From Candidatus Ribeiella danica (GTDB lineage: Bacteria > Chloroflexota > Chloroflexia > Chloroflexales > Roseiflexaceae): a stretch of 64,000 nt of DNA. Positions within the stretch are counted from its first letter, which is position 1. The number at the start of each line of letters is the position of its first letter. Positions 57,337 through 64,000 of this stretch are shown piece after piece. Both the position numbers and the translations under genes were made by a program. Where the stretch lies: the NCBI GenBank assembly GCA_016717335.1, contig JADKFS010000018.1:248001-312000 (forward strand), given 5' to 3'. The notes below the pieces were generated by a model. The model made no database searches and was not told the DNA's origin. It saw only the letters and a list, made by a program, of their open reading frames with translations.

Positions 57337-59526
57337 CTAGCGGATGGCGATCGGGAGGTAGACCGGCCGCGGTCCGCTCGGCGGCGGGTAGGTCACCGTG
57401 GCCGGGCCGTAGCGGTTGGTGGCGCCGCCGGCCTCGGTCTCGACGAGCCAGTAGGCCGCGGCGCCGGCCGCCGCGGGGCTGGTGTCGGCCCAGCTGTAGC
57501 TCGCGCCCTGCCCGCGCCCGTGGCCGGGGATGGGCTGCGCCGTCGCGCGCGTCGCACGCTCCCAGCTGCCGTCGGGGCTGCGGTACAGGTCGAAGCCCCA
57601 GGTGTCGATCTCCGCGCTGGTCTCCCACGCGACGGTCACGCCGCCCTGGCCGGCCCGCGCCGTAAACGCGACCAGCGTCACCGCGGTGGGCGCGATCGGC
57701 GTCGTCACGCTGGCCTGGTCGTCCTCGTTCGGGTTGTTGTTGTTCGGCGTCGAGTCGGGGTCGGGCTGGTCCGACGCGCTCACCTGGGCGGTGTTGGTGA
57801 TGGTTGTGTCGACATTCGCGATAACGGTGATCCGCAAGATCGCCATCGCCCCACTCGAAAGCTCGCCGATCGTCCAGCTGCCGCTGGCCCGGTCGTAGCT
57901 GCCGTGGCTGGCCAGCGCCGAGCTGAACGTGACCTCGGGCGGCAGCGGGTCGCTCACGGCCACGCCGCTCGCGTCGTCCGGGCCGTCGTTGATCACCTTG
58001 ACGGTGTAGGTCAGCTCGTCGCCGATCTGCGGCGCCACCTTGTCGACGCCTTTCGTCAGCCGCAGGTCGGCCCGCACGATCAGCGCGTCGGTGTCGCTGG
58101 CCGCGGCGCTGTACCGGTTGGCCAGGTCGTCCTGATAGTCCACGGTCACGTCGTTCTTGAGCGTGCCGGCCACCCGGCTGGGGTTGGTTTTGACGGTGAC
58201 CTGGACGCTACCGCCCGCCCCGGCGTCGAGCTTGCCGTCGAGGTCGAACGTCACCACGCCGCCGCTCAAGGCGCACGTGCCGGCCAGCGGCGCGCTGAGC
58301 GCGCACGCCTGGTAGGTCACATTCGGCGGCAGCGTGTCGCTGATCACAACGTCCCACGCCGCGCCGGGGACTGGGAGCTGGTCGGCGGTGTTGGTGAGGG
58401 CGATCGTGTAGGTCAGCAGCTGCTTCGGCCCCACGACCGTGCGGCCGTCGTCTTTCGACACGACGATCCGCGGCGTGGTGGGCGGATCGTAGTAGGCCGG
58501 CACGCCGCGCTGGCCCTCCTGGATGAAGTGGTAGTCCGAGCCGCCGCACGACCTCGATCCGCCACCAGCCCGGCTCGGGTTGGCGATCGTATCGCCAGGG
58601 CCGCGGTCGGTCAGCGTGCCGTTGTTCCAGGTCTTGGGCTGCGAGACGGTTCCGGCGAGCGCCACGCCGCTGGGGCTGTAGTAGGTGACCTTGCCGGAGG
58701 CCTCCATGTCGAAGTTGTGGAACGCGACCGAGGGCTGGCCCTGCTGGACGAACTCGTACAGCGACAGGCACTGCCGCGGGTTCTGCGGGTGCTTCAGCGC
58801 GGTCTGGATCGCTGCGACCGTCAGCTCGTCGCCGGTGCCGGGCAGGCCGTCGGGGTTGTCGTCGTCGAGCGGTGGTGTGTTGGTCGGGTCGCCGTCGTCG
58901 TCGTAGCCGGCGCGCAGCCGCCAGATGTTGCCGTCGTCGTCCTGCGCCTCGGAGCGCAGGATGTAGGCGCCGCAGGCGACCGGCGCGGGCAGGGTGTAGA
59001 AGCGCTCCCACTTCGACGCGGCGCTGCTGGGCGGGTAGGCCGCGCTGGCGATGCTGCCGGGAGCGCCGGGGCCAGGGTCGGCGATGCCGGGGCCGACTAA
59101 GGTGCCGGGCTGGTACAGCTCGAAGGTGGTGCTGAGCGCGCCGCTGGAGCGCGGCTCATCGGTGCTTCCGCTCGAAGACATCTCCGGGCTGAACAGGTCG
59201 ACGCTGACCGGCTTGTCGGCGGGCCAGCCGCACGGCACGTCGATCTGCGCGTAGTAGTAGCCCACCCCGATCCCGTTGACCGGGTTGCTGTACCACGAGG
59301 CCGAGGAGATCGGGTACGCTGGCCCCATCGTCTCGAGCATGTAGCTGCGGACATTGGATGGTATCAGCTCGGCCGCGCGCGCGTAGGAGAAGACCAGAAT
59401 CAGGATGATCAGCAGCGGCGTCAGCGTGTAGGTCATCCGTCTCAAGATGATCCGGCGCCGAGCGGGCGATGCCGTGGCGCGCCGGTCCGAGGTGTGGCCG
59501 GGGGCGGTGTGGTGCGGTCGTAACAC
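57337..59526 (-). CDS. Secreted DUF11 repeat protein with YLPIAIR C-terminus
   Basis: About 729 aa from the GTG at 59526, which has GAGGGG upstream; the ATG at 59436 (MTYTLTPLLIILILVFSY) would give a shorter, more usual signal segment. The N-terminal half includes an acidic calcium-like stretch AGYDDDGDPTNTPPLDDDN. Two DUF11 Ig-like domains follow (VVISDTLPPNVTYQACAL; LTYTVKVINDGPDDASGVAV). A fibronectin-like tail reads VTLVAFTARAGQGGVTVAWE and FDLYRSPDGSWERATRA. It ends GPRPVYLPIAIR. Probably a cell-surface or sheath protein. Stands alone on the minus strand. Confidence 0.83.
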   Translation of the reverse strand: MLRPHHTAPGHTSDRRATASPARRRIILRRMTYTLTPLLIILILVFSYARAAELIPSNVRSYMLETMGPAYPISSASWYSNPVNGIGVGYYYAQIDVPCGWPADKPVSVDLFSPEMSSSGSTDEPRSSGALSTTFELYQPGTLVGPGIADPGPGAPGSIASAAYPPSSAASKWERFYTLPAPVACGAYILRSEAQDDDGNIWRLRAGYDDDGDPTNTPPLDDDNPDGLPGTGDELTVAAIQTALKHPQNPRQCLSLYEFVQQGQPSVAFHNFDMEASGKVTYYSPSGVALAGTVSQPKTWNNGTLTDRGPGDTIANPSRAGGGSRSCGGSDYHFIQEGQRGVPAYYDPPTTPRIVVSKDDGRTVVGPKQLLTYTIALTNTADQLPVPGAAWDVVISDTLPPNVTYQACALSAPLAGTCALSGGVVTFDLDGKLDAGAGGSVQVTVKTNPSRVAGTLKNDVTVDYQDDLANRYSAAASDTDALIVRADLRLTKGVDKVAPQIGDELTYTVKVINDGPDDASGVAVSDPLPPEVTFSSALASHGSYDRASGSWTIGELSSGAMAILRITVIANVDTTITNTAQVSASDQPDPDSTPNNNNPNEDDQASVTTPIAPTAVTLVAFTARAGQGGVTVAWETSAEIDTWGFDLYRSPDGSWERATRATAQPIPGHGRGQGASYSWADTSPAAAGAAAYWLVETEAGGATNRYGPATVTYPPPSGPRPVYLPIAIR

Positions 59527-59787
59527 GTCGAAACCCCTCGTGGATCGATTGAGCGTGGTGCCGATAGCTCGATGAGCGCGTAGGTAGCCTGCTGCGTTCT
59601 AGAGATGAGGCGCTGCTCATTAGTGAGTCGTTTTCATCATAGTAGCGTGTCGATACATCGATGATATGAATAATTGTGCCTTGCCGATGACGATTCCGTT
59701 AGCTTCGCCTGAATACTACGATGGCGCGGCGATGTGGCCACATATTCCTACCCCTTGCCCCGTCCCTGAAAAACGCATATGGGCCAC

Positions 59788-59848
59788 GCCGTCGGGCTAA
59801 AGCCCTGGCTGGCGTTACGAAGCCCGCTGCCGCGGGCTGCCCGATGAT
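59788..59848. repeat. Small three-stem repeat (GTCGGGCTAAAGCCC type)
   Basis: GGGCTAAAGCCC (59794-59805) and AGCCCGC-TGCC-GCGGGCT (59821-59838) are enclosed by CGTCGGGC and GCCCGATG. A distinct palindromic family in the 630-bp gap 59527-60157, where no gene is seen. Confidence 0.6.
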
Positions 59849-59995
59849 TTCGAATATCTTCGTGGGAGGGGGAGGAGGGGTGATATCCAGAGTCTTGCTT
59901 GAATGAACGAAGTGTCAAGCGGCTAGCGCACGATCAGGCAGCATGTTGGGCGTCGTCGGTGCTCCCGATGGCGTCAGCACGCGCTCGCCGCACGC

Positions 59996-60022
59996 TGCAA
60001 TCTGCAATCTACAATCTGCAAT
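59996..60022. repeat. TGCAATC heptanucleotide tract
   Basis: TGCAATCTGCAATCTACAAT followed by CTGCAAT; the reverse complement of the GATTGCA family at 41192. Intergenic. Confidence 0.8.
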
Positions 60023-60157
60023 GGCCCTAGTACAAGGTTCCGGGCGTTCGTGTCGGATTTGGGCTGCCACGATCGGTTCCGCGGTTCTACAGTTCCGTGG
60101 CCACAGAACCGCAGAGCCAACCGGCGACAACCAGCAACGAACTTCTGGAAAGCTGCA

Positions 60158-61738
60158 CTAGCGCGTCCGGCGGGTCACCTGCGCGCTGCCGTTGGGGAAC
60201 TCGACCACGACCGCGCGGCCCTTGGCGGCGCGCGCGACCTGGTCGCGCCCGACCACCAGCGCCTTGACATCCGAGCCGCACGAGAGCGCGACGATCGCCT
60301 CGGCGTGTGGCGTAGCCAGCGGCGGCTCGACCACAACCATCCGCTCGGGCTGGCCCTCGGCGCAGACCGACGTCGCCAGCCGCCACAGGCTGCCGCCCGG
60401 CCCCGCGCCCGCCGCGAAGCGGCCCTCGCGCGCGCGCAGCTCGCCGGCCGACCACCAGGCGAGACCAACGACCAACGACCAACGACCAGCGACCAGCGAC
60501 CAATGTACGATTTTAGATTGACGATTTATGATTAAGGGTCGCGACCCAATCGTACGTCGTACATCGTACATCGTACATGCGAGCAGCAGCGCCGCGGCGA
60601 TCACCGGCAGGTAGAGGTAGCGCGAGTCGGGCGGCGAGGCGAACGGCGCGGTCGGCAGCAGCGTCAGCCCGAGCGCCAGAATGATTGCGGATTGCGGATT
60701 GTAGATTGTAGGTTGCGACTGAGATTGTCTGACCCCAATCATAAATCTCACATTCAACGCCAACCACGCAAGCAGTATCAGCGCGACGATCGCGCCCACA
60801 GGCACGAGCCAGGCGGCGTCGGCGTGCTCGCTGCCCGGCAGCGGCGCCACGACCAGGGCCAGGCTGCGCAGCGGGTTCAGCACGAGCTGCGGCCCCAGGC
60901 CGTAGCCGCCCTGCCGCAGCAGGTAGTTGCGCCGCTCGACCGAGATCTGCAGCGCGACGTAGGCCAGGGTGATCAGTGTCGGCAAGAGGTATCGAGCGAG
61001 ATGTTGAACGTTTGAACGTTTGAACGTTTGAGCGTTCGGACATCCCGCCAGGATCAGCAGCGGCAGCCCGATCACCGCGCTCTCCTTCGCCAGCAGGGCC
61101 AGGCCGTACGCCAGCGTCGAGACAAGCAGGCCGGGAGACAAGGAGGCCATCAGTGTGTGCGCTTGATCTCCTTGTCTGCTTGTCTGCTTGTCTCCTCGTT
61201 TGGGCAGCCAGAGGTGCAGCGCGGCCAGCAGCAGCGCCGCGGCGAGCAGCTCGCTCTGCGCCGAGATCCAGGTCACGGCCTCGAACGGCGCCGGGTGCAG
61301 CGCGACGATCGCCATCGCCACAATAGGAATTGTAGATTGCAGCTTGTAGATTGTAGATTGTGGCGCGCCGTGCTCAATCTGCAATCTGCAATCTGCAATC
61401 TGCAATCGGTAGGCCAGCAGCCCCGCCAGCGCGGCGTTCAGCAGGTGCAGCGCCAGCGAGACGACGTGGTAGCCGGCCGGCTCGAGGTCGAACATCCACC
61501 ACTGCGCCCAGACCAGCAGCCAGACCAGCGGGCGGTAGAAGTGGCTCTGCGCGCCGGCGTCGAAGGCGCGCTGGACGACCTGCCCGGCGCTCAGGCCGCG
61601 CACGGCCAGCAGCCACTGGTAGTCGTCGGCGGCGAACGGACGGCCGAGCAGGTCGCGGTACGCATTGAGCGCGATCGCCGCGATAGCCAGCGCCACCAGC
61701 CCGGCCAACAGCGGCGCGGTCGCTCTATATCGCTTCAT
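60158..61738 (-). CDS. Membrane GT-C-type glycosyltransferase with many repeat-encoded inserts
   Basis: A 526-aa polytopic protein. ATG 61738 (MKRYRATAPLLAGLVALAIA) has GGGAGCGG upstream; the open frame to 62728 overlaps the gene in front and is not coding. The first loop reads GRPFAADDYQWLLAVRGLS, with an acidic pair like GT-C catalytic loops, and WISAQSELLAAALLLAALHL is a typical helix. The C-terminal soluble part ends VVVEFPNGSAQVTRRTR. Five short tandem-repeat tracts are in frame, encoding for example LQIADCRLQIEHG, AQTFKRSNVQ, TMYDVRRTIGS and WSLVAGRWSLVVGLAWW. The last seems to supply part of a helix. It starts 41 bp after the lysoplasmalogenase gene, so both share a transcript. Confidence 0.78.
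   Translation of the reverse strand: MKRYRATAPLLAGLVALAIAAIALNAYRDLLGRPFAADDYQWLLAVRGLSAGQVVQRAFDAGAQSHFYRPLVWLLVWAQWWMFDLEPAGYHVVSLALHLLNAALAGLLAYRLQIADCRLQIEHGAPQSTIYKLQSTIPIVAMAIVALHPAPFEAVTWISAQSELLAAALLLAALHLWLPKRGDKQTSRQGDQAHTLMASLSPGLLVSTLAYGLALLAKESAVIGLPLLILAGCPNAQTFKRSNVQHLARYLLPTLITLAYVALQISVERRNYLLRQGGYGLGPQLVLNPLRSLALVVAPLPGSEHADAAWLVPVGAIVALILLAWLALNVRFMIGVRQSQSQPTIYNPQSAIILALGLTLLPTAPFASPPDSRYLYLPVIAAALLLACTMYDVRRTIGSRPLIINRQSKIVHWSLVAGRWSLVVGLAWWSAGELRAREGRFAAGAGPGGSLWRLATSVCAEGQPERMVVVEPPLATPHAEAIVALSCGSDVKALVVGRDQVARAAKGRAVVVEFPNGSAQVTRRTR
60463..60579. repeat. CCAACGA/CCAGCGA and CGTACAT tracts inside the GT-C gene
   Basis: Five 7-nt units CCAACGA/CCAGCGA (60463-60502), TTTAGATTGACGATTTATGA (60511-60530) and four CGTACAT/CGTACGT units (60550-60579), all read in frame on the minus strand. 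Confidence 0.85.
60683..60718. repeat. GATTGCG/GATTGTA tract inside the GT-C gene
   Basis: Four 7-nt units, GATTGCGGATTGCGGATTGT onward, encode QPTIYNPQSAI on the minus strand. Confidence 0.8.
61004..61038. repeat. GTTTGAAC octanucleotide tract inside the GT-C gene
   Basis: Four 8-nt units GTTGAAC/GTTTGAAC/GTTTGAAC/GTTTGAGC encode CPNAQTFKRSNVQ. It closely resembles the GTTCCAAC family at 38293, which yields the same peptide style. Confidence 0.85.
61166..61199. repeat. CTTGTCTG octanucleotide tract inside the GT-C gene
   Basis: TCTCCTTGTCTGCTTGTCTG then CTTGTCTCC; encodes RGDKQTSRQGDQ on the minus strand. Confidence 0.8.
61328..61408. repeat. GATTGTA/CAATCTG tracts inside the GT-C gene, in opposite orientation
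   Basis: TTGTAGATTGCAGCTTGTAG and following units (61328-61362), then CAATCTGCAATCTGCAATCT (61376-61395 and on) in the inverted orientation. The two halves can pair as a long hairpin. They encode LQIADCRLQIEHG and STIYKLQSTIP. Confidence 0.85.
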
Positions 61739-61779
61739 GCCGCTCCCGGCCGCCGTGCGTGGTTGTGAATGCTCAATGC

Positions 61780-62508
61780 TCACTCCTCCAGCCCCATCCC
61801 CTCGACGATCAGCGCCTGGCCGGCGATGTAGGTCAGCCAGATCGCATCGCCGATCTGCGGGAAGTCGGTGCCGCGGAACAGGCGGCTGGCCAAGATCATA
61901 TCCGAGATCAGGAACAGCGCGCCGCCGAGCGCGGCCGGCGCGCCCCGCCGATCTCGCGCGCCGCGCGCGCCAGCCAGCCCGGCCATCGAGCTGAGCAGCA
62001 GCGCGTAGGCCAGCGCGCCGTAGTTGAGCGCCGGGCCGACCGTGGGGTTGCGCACCAGCAGCCGCCAGCCCGCCAGCGCGACCAGCCACGCGCCGCCCAG
62101 CGCCAGCCAGGGTTCGCGGGCCGATGCGCGAGCCTCGGCCCGCATGCGGCGCAGCAGAGCCCGGATGTACAAGCCGTGCCCCGCGCCGAACGCCAGCATG
62201 CCGAACAGCACGTGCTGCGGCAGCGGGATGACCTGCGCCATGATCAGGTCGCCCGCGAGCCCGCCGCCCATCCCGGCCGCGATCAGCCGCGCCTCGTCGC
62301 GCCGGGCCGGACGCTTCTCGCCGCGCCACAGCCGCAGCGCCGCCGCCAGCACCAGCGCCGAGGAGAGCATGCGCGCCGGCAGCGGGATGCTGTTGCCATC
62401 CTTCGCGTCGCGCCGGCCGAGCGCGAGGCCGAGCAGCAGCAGCGCGGCCGCCGCCCCATCGATCGCGTAGACGTCTCGCCGTGCCGATGATAGGGGTGTC
62501 GATCCCAT
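61780..62508 (-). CDS. Lysoplasmalogenase, YhhN family
   Basis: A 242-aa protein with about eight hydrophobic segments. The YhhN/TMEM86 marks are AAGMGGGLAGDLIMAQ and ALGGALFLISDMILASRLF, which carry the conserved Asp pair of this family. Members cleave lysoplasmalogens or act in ether-lipid turnover; others have no known substrate. ATG at 62508 (MGSTPLSSARRD) has no strong ribosome site. It is followed after 41 bp by the GT-C gene on the same strand. Confidence 0.8.
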   Translation of the reverse strand: MGSTPLSSARRDVYAIDGAAAALLLLGLALGRRDAKDGNSIPLPARMLSSALVLAAALRLWRGEKRPARRDEARLIAAGMGGGLAGDLIMAQVIPLPQHVLFGMLAFGAGHGLYIRALLRRMRAEARASAREPWLALGGAWLVALAGWRLLVRNPTVGPALNYGALAYALLLSSMAGLAGARGARDRRGAPAALGGALFLISDMILASRLFRGTDFPQIGDAIWLTYIAGQALIVEGMGLEE

Positions 62509-62591
62509 CGTCGTATCCTATCGCTAAGCGGTCGCCTGAGGATACCATACCTGGGCGCGGCTCGCCAACTCGTTGCGCTGGCGCGCTGGTC

Positions 62592-62845
62592 TCGGAGGCT
62601 GCGCGCCCCCCGTGCCCGGGCGGGCGGGGATGCCTTCCACACTGCTTCGGGGGGCTGAGCGCCCCCCGTGCCCCGGCGGGCGGCTGTCTCGTTTTGCGCG
62701 CTTGACGTGCATGCCCGGCCGAATCCACACGCGACGGTATATAACCCGCTGTCTTGGGAATAGTGCCGGGCGTGCGTCACGACGATCGCAATTGAGGTGG
62801 AATCATGTGCCGGAGGGGGGCCGGGGGCGCAGCGCCCCGGAAGAA
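62592..62845. repeat. Composite REP/BIME-like element R9
   Basis: Two arms GGCTGCGCGCCCCCCGTGCC and GGGGGGCTGAGCGCCCCCCG, then the core (GACGTGCATGCCCGGCCGAA, TGTGCCGGAGGGGGGCCGGG) and the palindrome GGGGGCGCAGCGCCCC. It fills most of the 446-bp divergent gap before the GH4 gene; no gene is seen. Confidence 0.75.
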
Positions 62846-62954
62846 ACTGATCGCCGCCCCAATATCAGCCAAATCGCAGTAGAATGGAGCCCGCGCGTCG
62901 CCCCGCGCATGCGGATGGCCGCGCAGCGCTCACCTATGCAGAAAGGCTAGAGAG

Positions 62955-64000
62955 ATGCCCAAGATCACCTTCCTCGGCGCCGGCAGCACGATCTTCGCGA
63001 AAAACCTGCTGAGCGATATCCTCAGCTTCCCCGAGCTGGCCAAGTCGACCATCAGCCTGTTCGATATCGACCAGGAGCGGCTGAGCACATCGGAGGTCAT
63101 GGCCCGCAACCTGGCGGCCGGCTTCGTGGCGCGCCCGACGATCGAGGCCACCACCGACCGCCGCCGCGCGCTCGACGGTGCCGACTACGCGATCTGCATG
63201 ATCCAGGTCGCCGGCTACAGGCCCGGCACCGTGACCGACTTCGAGATCCCTAAGAAGTATGGCCTGCGCCAGACGATCGCCGACACGCTCGGCGTCGGCG
63301 GGATCATGCGCGGCCTGCGCACTATCCCGGTGCTGCTGGATATGTGCCGCGATATGGAGGAGCTGTGCCCCGACGTGACCTTCCTGCAGTACGTCAACCC
63401 GATGGCGATGAACTGCTGGGCGATCGGCCGCGCCAGCTCGATCAAGACCGTCGGGCTGTGCCACAGCGTGCAAGGCACCGCCGCCGAGCTGGCGCGCGAC
63501 ATCGGCGTGCCGTACGACCAGATCAACTACATCTCGGCCGGCATCAACCACATGGCCTTCTACCTGCGCTTCGAGCGCGACGGCCAGGACCTCTACCCGC
63601 TGATCCGCCAGGTCGCCGCCGAGGGCCGCGTGCCGGACTGGAACCGCGTGCGCTACGAGGCATTCCGCCGGCTGGGCTACTTCGTGACCGAGTCGAGCGA
63701 GCATTTCAGCGAGTACGTGCCTTGGTTCATCAAGCGCGACCGGCCCGAGCTGATCGAGCGCTTCAACATCCCGCTCGACGAGTACATCCGGCGCTGCGAG
63801 GAGCAGATCGCCGGCTGGGAGGAGATGCGCGCCGCGCTTGAGGACGCCGACCCGGCCGCGTTCGCCCGCTACGAGCAGGAGCGCGTGGAGGCCAAGCTGC
63901 GCGCGCTCGCGGAGACCGACCCGAAGCGGGCCGCGACGCAGCGGCAGGAGTGGGAGAGCCAGCAGAGCGGCCAGGTCGCGCGCCGCTCGAACGAGTACGG
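62955..64000 (+). CDS. Glycoside hydrolase family 4 (alpha-galactosidase/6-phospho-independent), C-terminus cut by window edge
   Basis: GH4 enzymes use NAD+ and a metal ion to cleave glycosides by a redox-elimination mechanism. ATG 62955 follows a GAAAGGCTAGAGAG site. The NAD motif is ITFLGAGSTIFAKNL. The metal-binding Cys and following residues are GLCHSVQGTAAEL (Cys about residue 174), and INHMAFYLRFERDG holds the second metal ligand. RQTIADTLGVGGIMRGLRTI is also typical of the MelA branch. About 348 residues are present of some 430-480 expected. A TAGAAT hexamer at 62880-62885 could be its -10. The substrate is probably an alpha-galactoside or alpha-glucoside. Confidence 0.92.
   Translation, partial: MPKITFLGAGSTIFAKNLLSDILSFPELAKSTISLFDIDQERLSTSEVMARNLAAGFVARPTIEATTDRRRALDGADYAICMIQVAGYRPGTVTDFEIPKKYGLRQTIADTLGVGGIMRGLRTIPVLLDMCRDMEELCPDVTFLQYVNPMAMNCWAIGRASSIKTVGLCHSVQGTAAELARDIGVPYDQINYISAGINHMAFYLRFERDGQDLYPLIRQVAAEGRVPDWNRVRYEAFRRLGYFVTESSEHFSEYVPWFIKRDRPELIERFNIPLDEYIRRCEEQIAGWEEMRAALEDADPAAFARYEQERVEAKLRALAETDPKRAATQRQEWESQQSGQVARRSNEY

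Noticed and set aside
59867..59880. Further full cloverleaf copy in the 59.7-59.9 kb gap
   Set aside because: C-rich and G-rich stretches (TTCCTACCCCTTGCCCC, GGGAGGGGGAGGAGGGG) could be worn-out stem halves, but no central or side hairpins could be paired.

Overview
The window is high-GC chromosomal DNA that looks like a filamentous or phototroph-related member of the Chloroflexota (class Chloroflexia, Roseiflexus/Kouleothrix-like). This is an inference from gene families: CphA-type cyanophycin synthetase, a tricorn-type protease, DUF11/lamin-tail secreted proteins with a YLPxxR-like C-terminus, cyclase-ATPase-TPR giants, NHLP-clan peptides and tandem GT-C glycosyltransferases. Extended -10 promoters (TGnTAnAAT) lie in front of several genes. 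No rRNA, tRNA, CRISPR array or complete insertion sequence was seen.

Layout. 1-5.3 kb: minus-strand myo-inositol catabolism block, lacI-type regulator -> iolB -> transaldolase-like gene -> iolD (cut by the window edge), with the same operator in front of lacI and of iolB. 5.3-16.4 kb: lipoprotein with a peptidoglycan-binding domain, small membrane protein, cyanophycin synthetase, tricorn-like protease, APC permease. 16.5-21.9 kb (minus): methyltransferase, FAD reductase, PAS/GAF histidine kinase, GT2 glycosyltransferase. 22.5-28.3 kb: VanZ-like protein, small membrane protein, cyclase/kynurenine-formamidase-like hydrolase, MFS transporter, KdpDE-like two-component pair. 28.9-32.9 kb: DUF11/lamin-tail secreted protein, orphan response regulator, conserved membrane protein. 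33.1-36.7 kb: histidine degradation genes hutU and hutI, interrupted at the hutU 3' end by a higBA toxin-antitoxin module. 36.8-44.5 kb: three tandem paralogous GT-C glycosyltransferases, the first out of frame in a heptanucleotide tract. 44.6-49.3 kb (minus): a huge double-cyclase/AAA/TPR protein and a small RiPP-precursor-like peptide. 49.9-57.2 kb: a CUT1 sugar ABC importer without its ATPase, a TPR-like membrane protein, a frameshifted glycoamylase-like gene and a frameshifted secreted protein. 57.3-62.5 kb (minus): DUF11 protein, another GT-C enzyme, lysoplasmalogenase. From 63 kb: a GH4 alpha-galactosidase/glucosidase running off the end.

The most unusual content is the repeat DNA, of at least four kinds. 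(1) About fourteen families of short tandem repeats with 7- or 8-nt units, resembling the STRR sequences of heterocystous cyanobacteria, lie between genes and also in frame inside membrane glycosyltransferases and the cyclase. In the first GT-C gene a seven-unit tract shifts the frame, and loss of exactly one unit would restore it. (2) Four elements of about 110-145 bp fold as a cloverleaf: a conserved C/G-rich closing stem, conserved left and right hairpins, and a central hairpin whose sequence is different in each copy yet perfectly paired (19-3-19 bp in two copies). (3) Nine copies of a composite REP/BIME-like element, with palindromic GGGGCGCAGCGCCCC arms around a conserved core, fill most long intergenic gaps and encode the C-terminal residues of some proteins. 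(4) A MITE-like element with 13-bp perfect terminal inverted repeats. A RAYT-like C-terminal peptide fragment upstream of the first GT-C gene may be a trace of the enzyme that moved REP-type elements.

Functionally the region combines carbon uptake and use (inositol, sugars, histidine), storage (cyanophycin), envelope glycosylation and surface proteins, and signalling.
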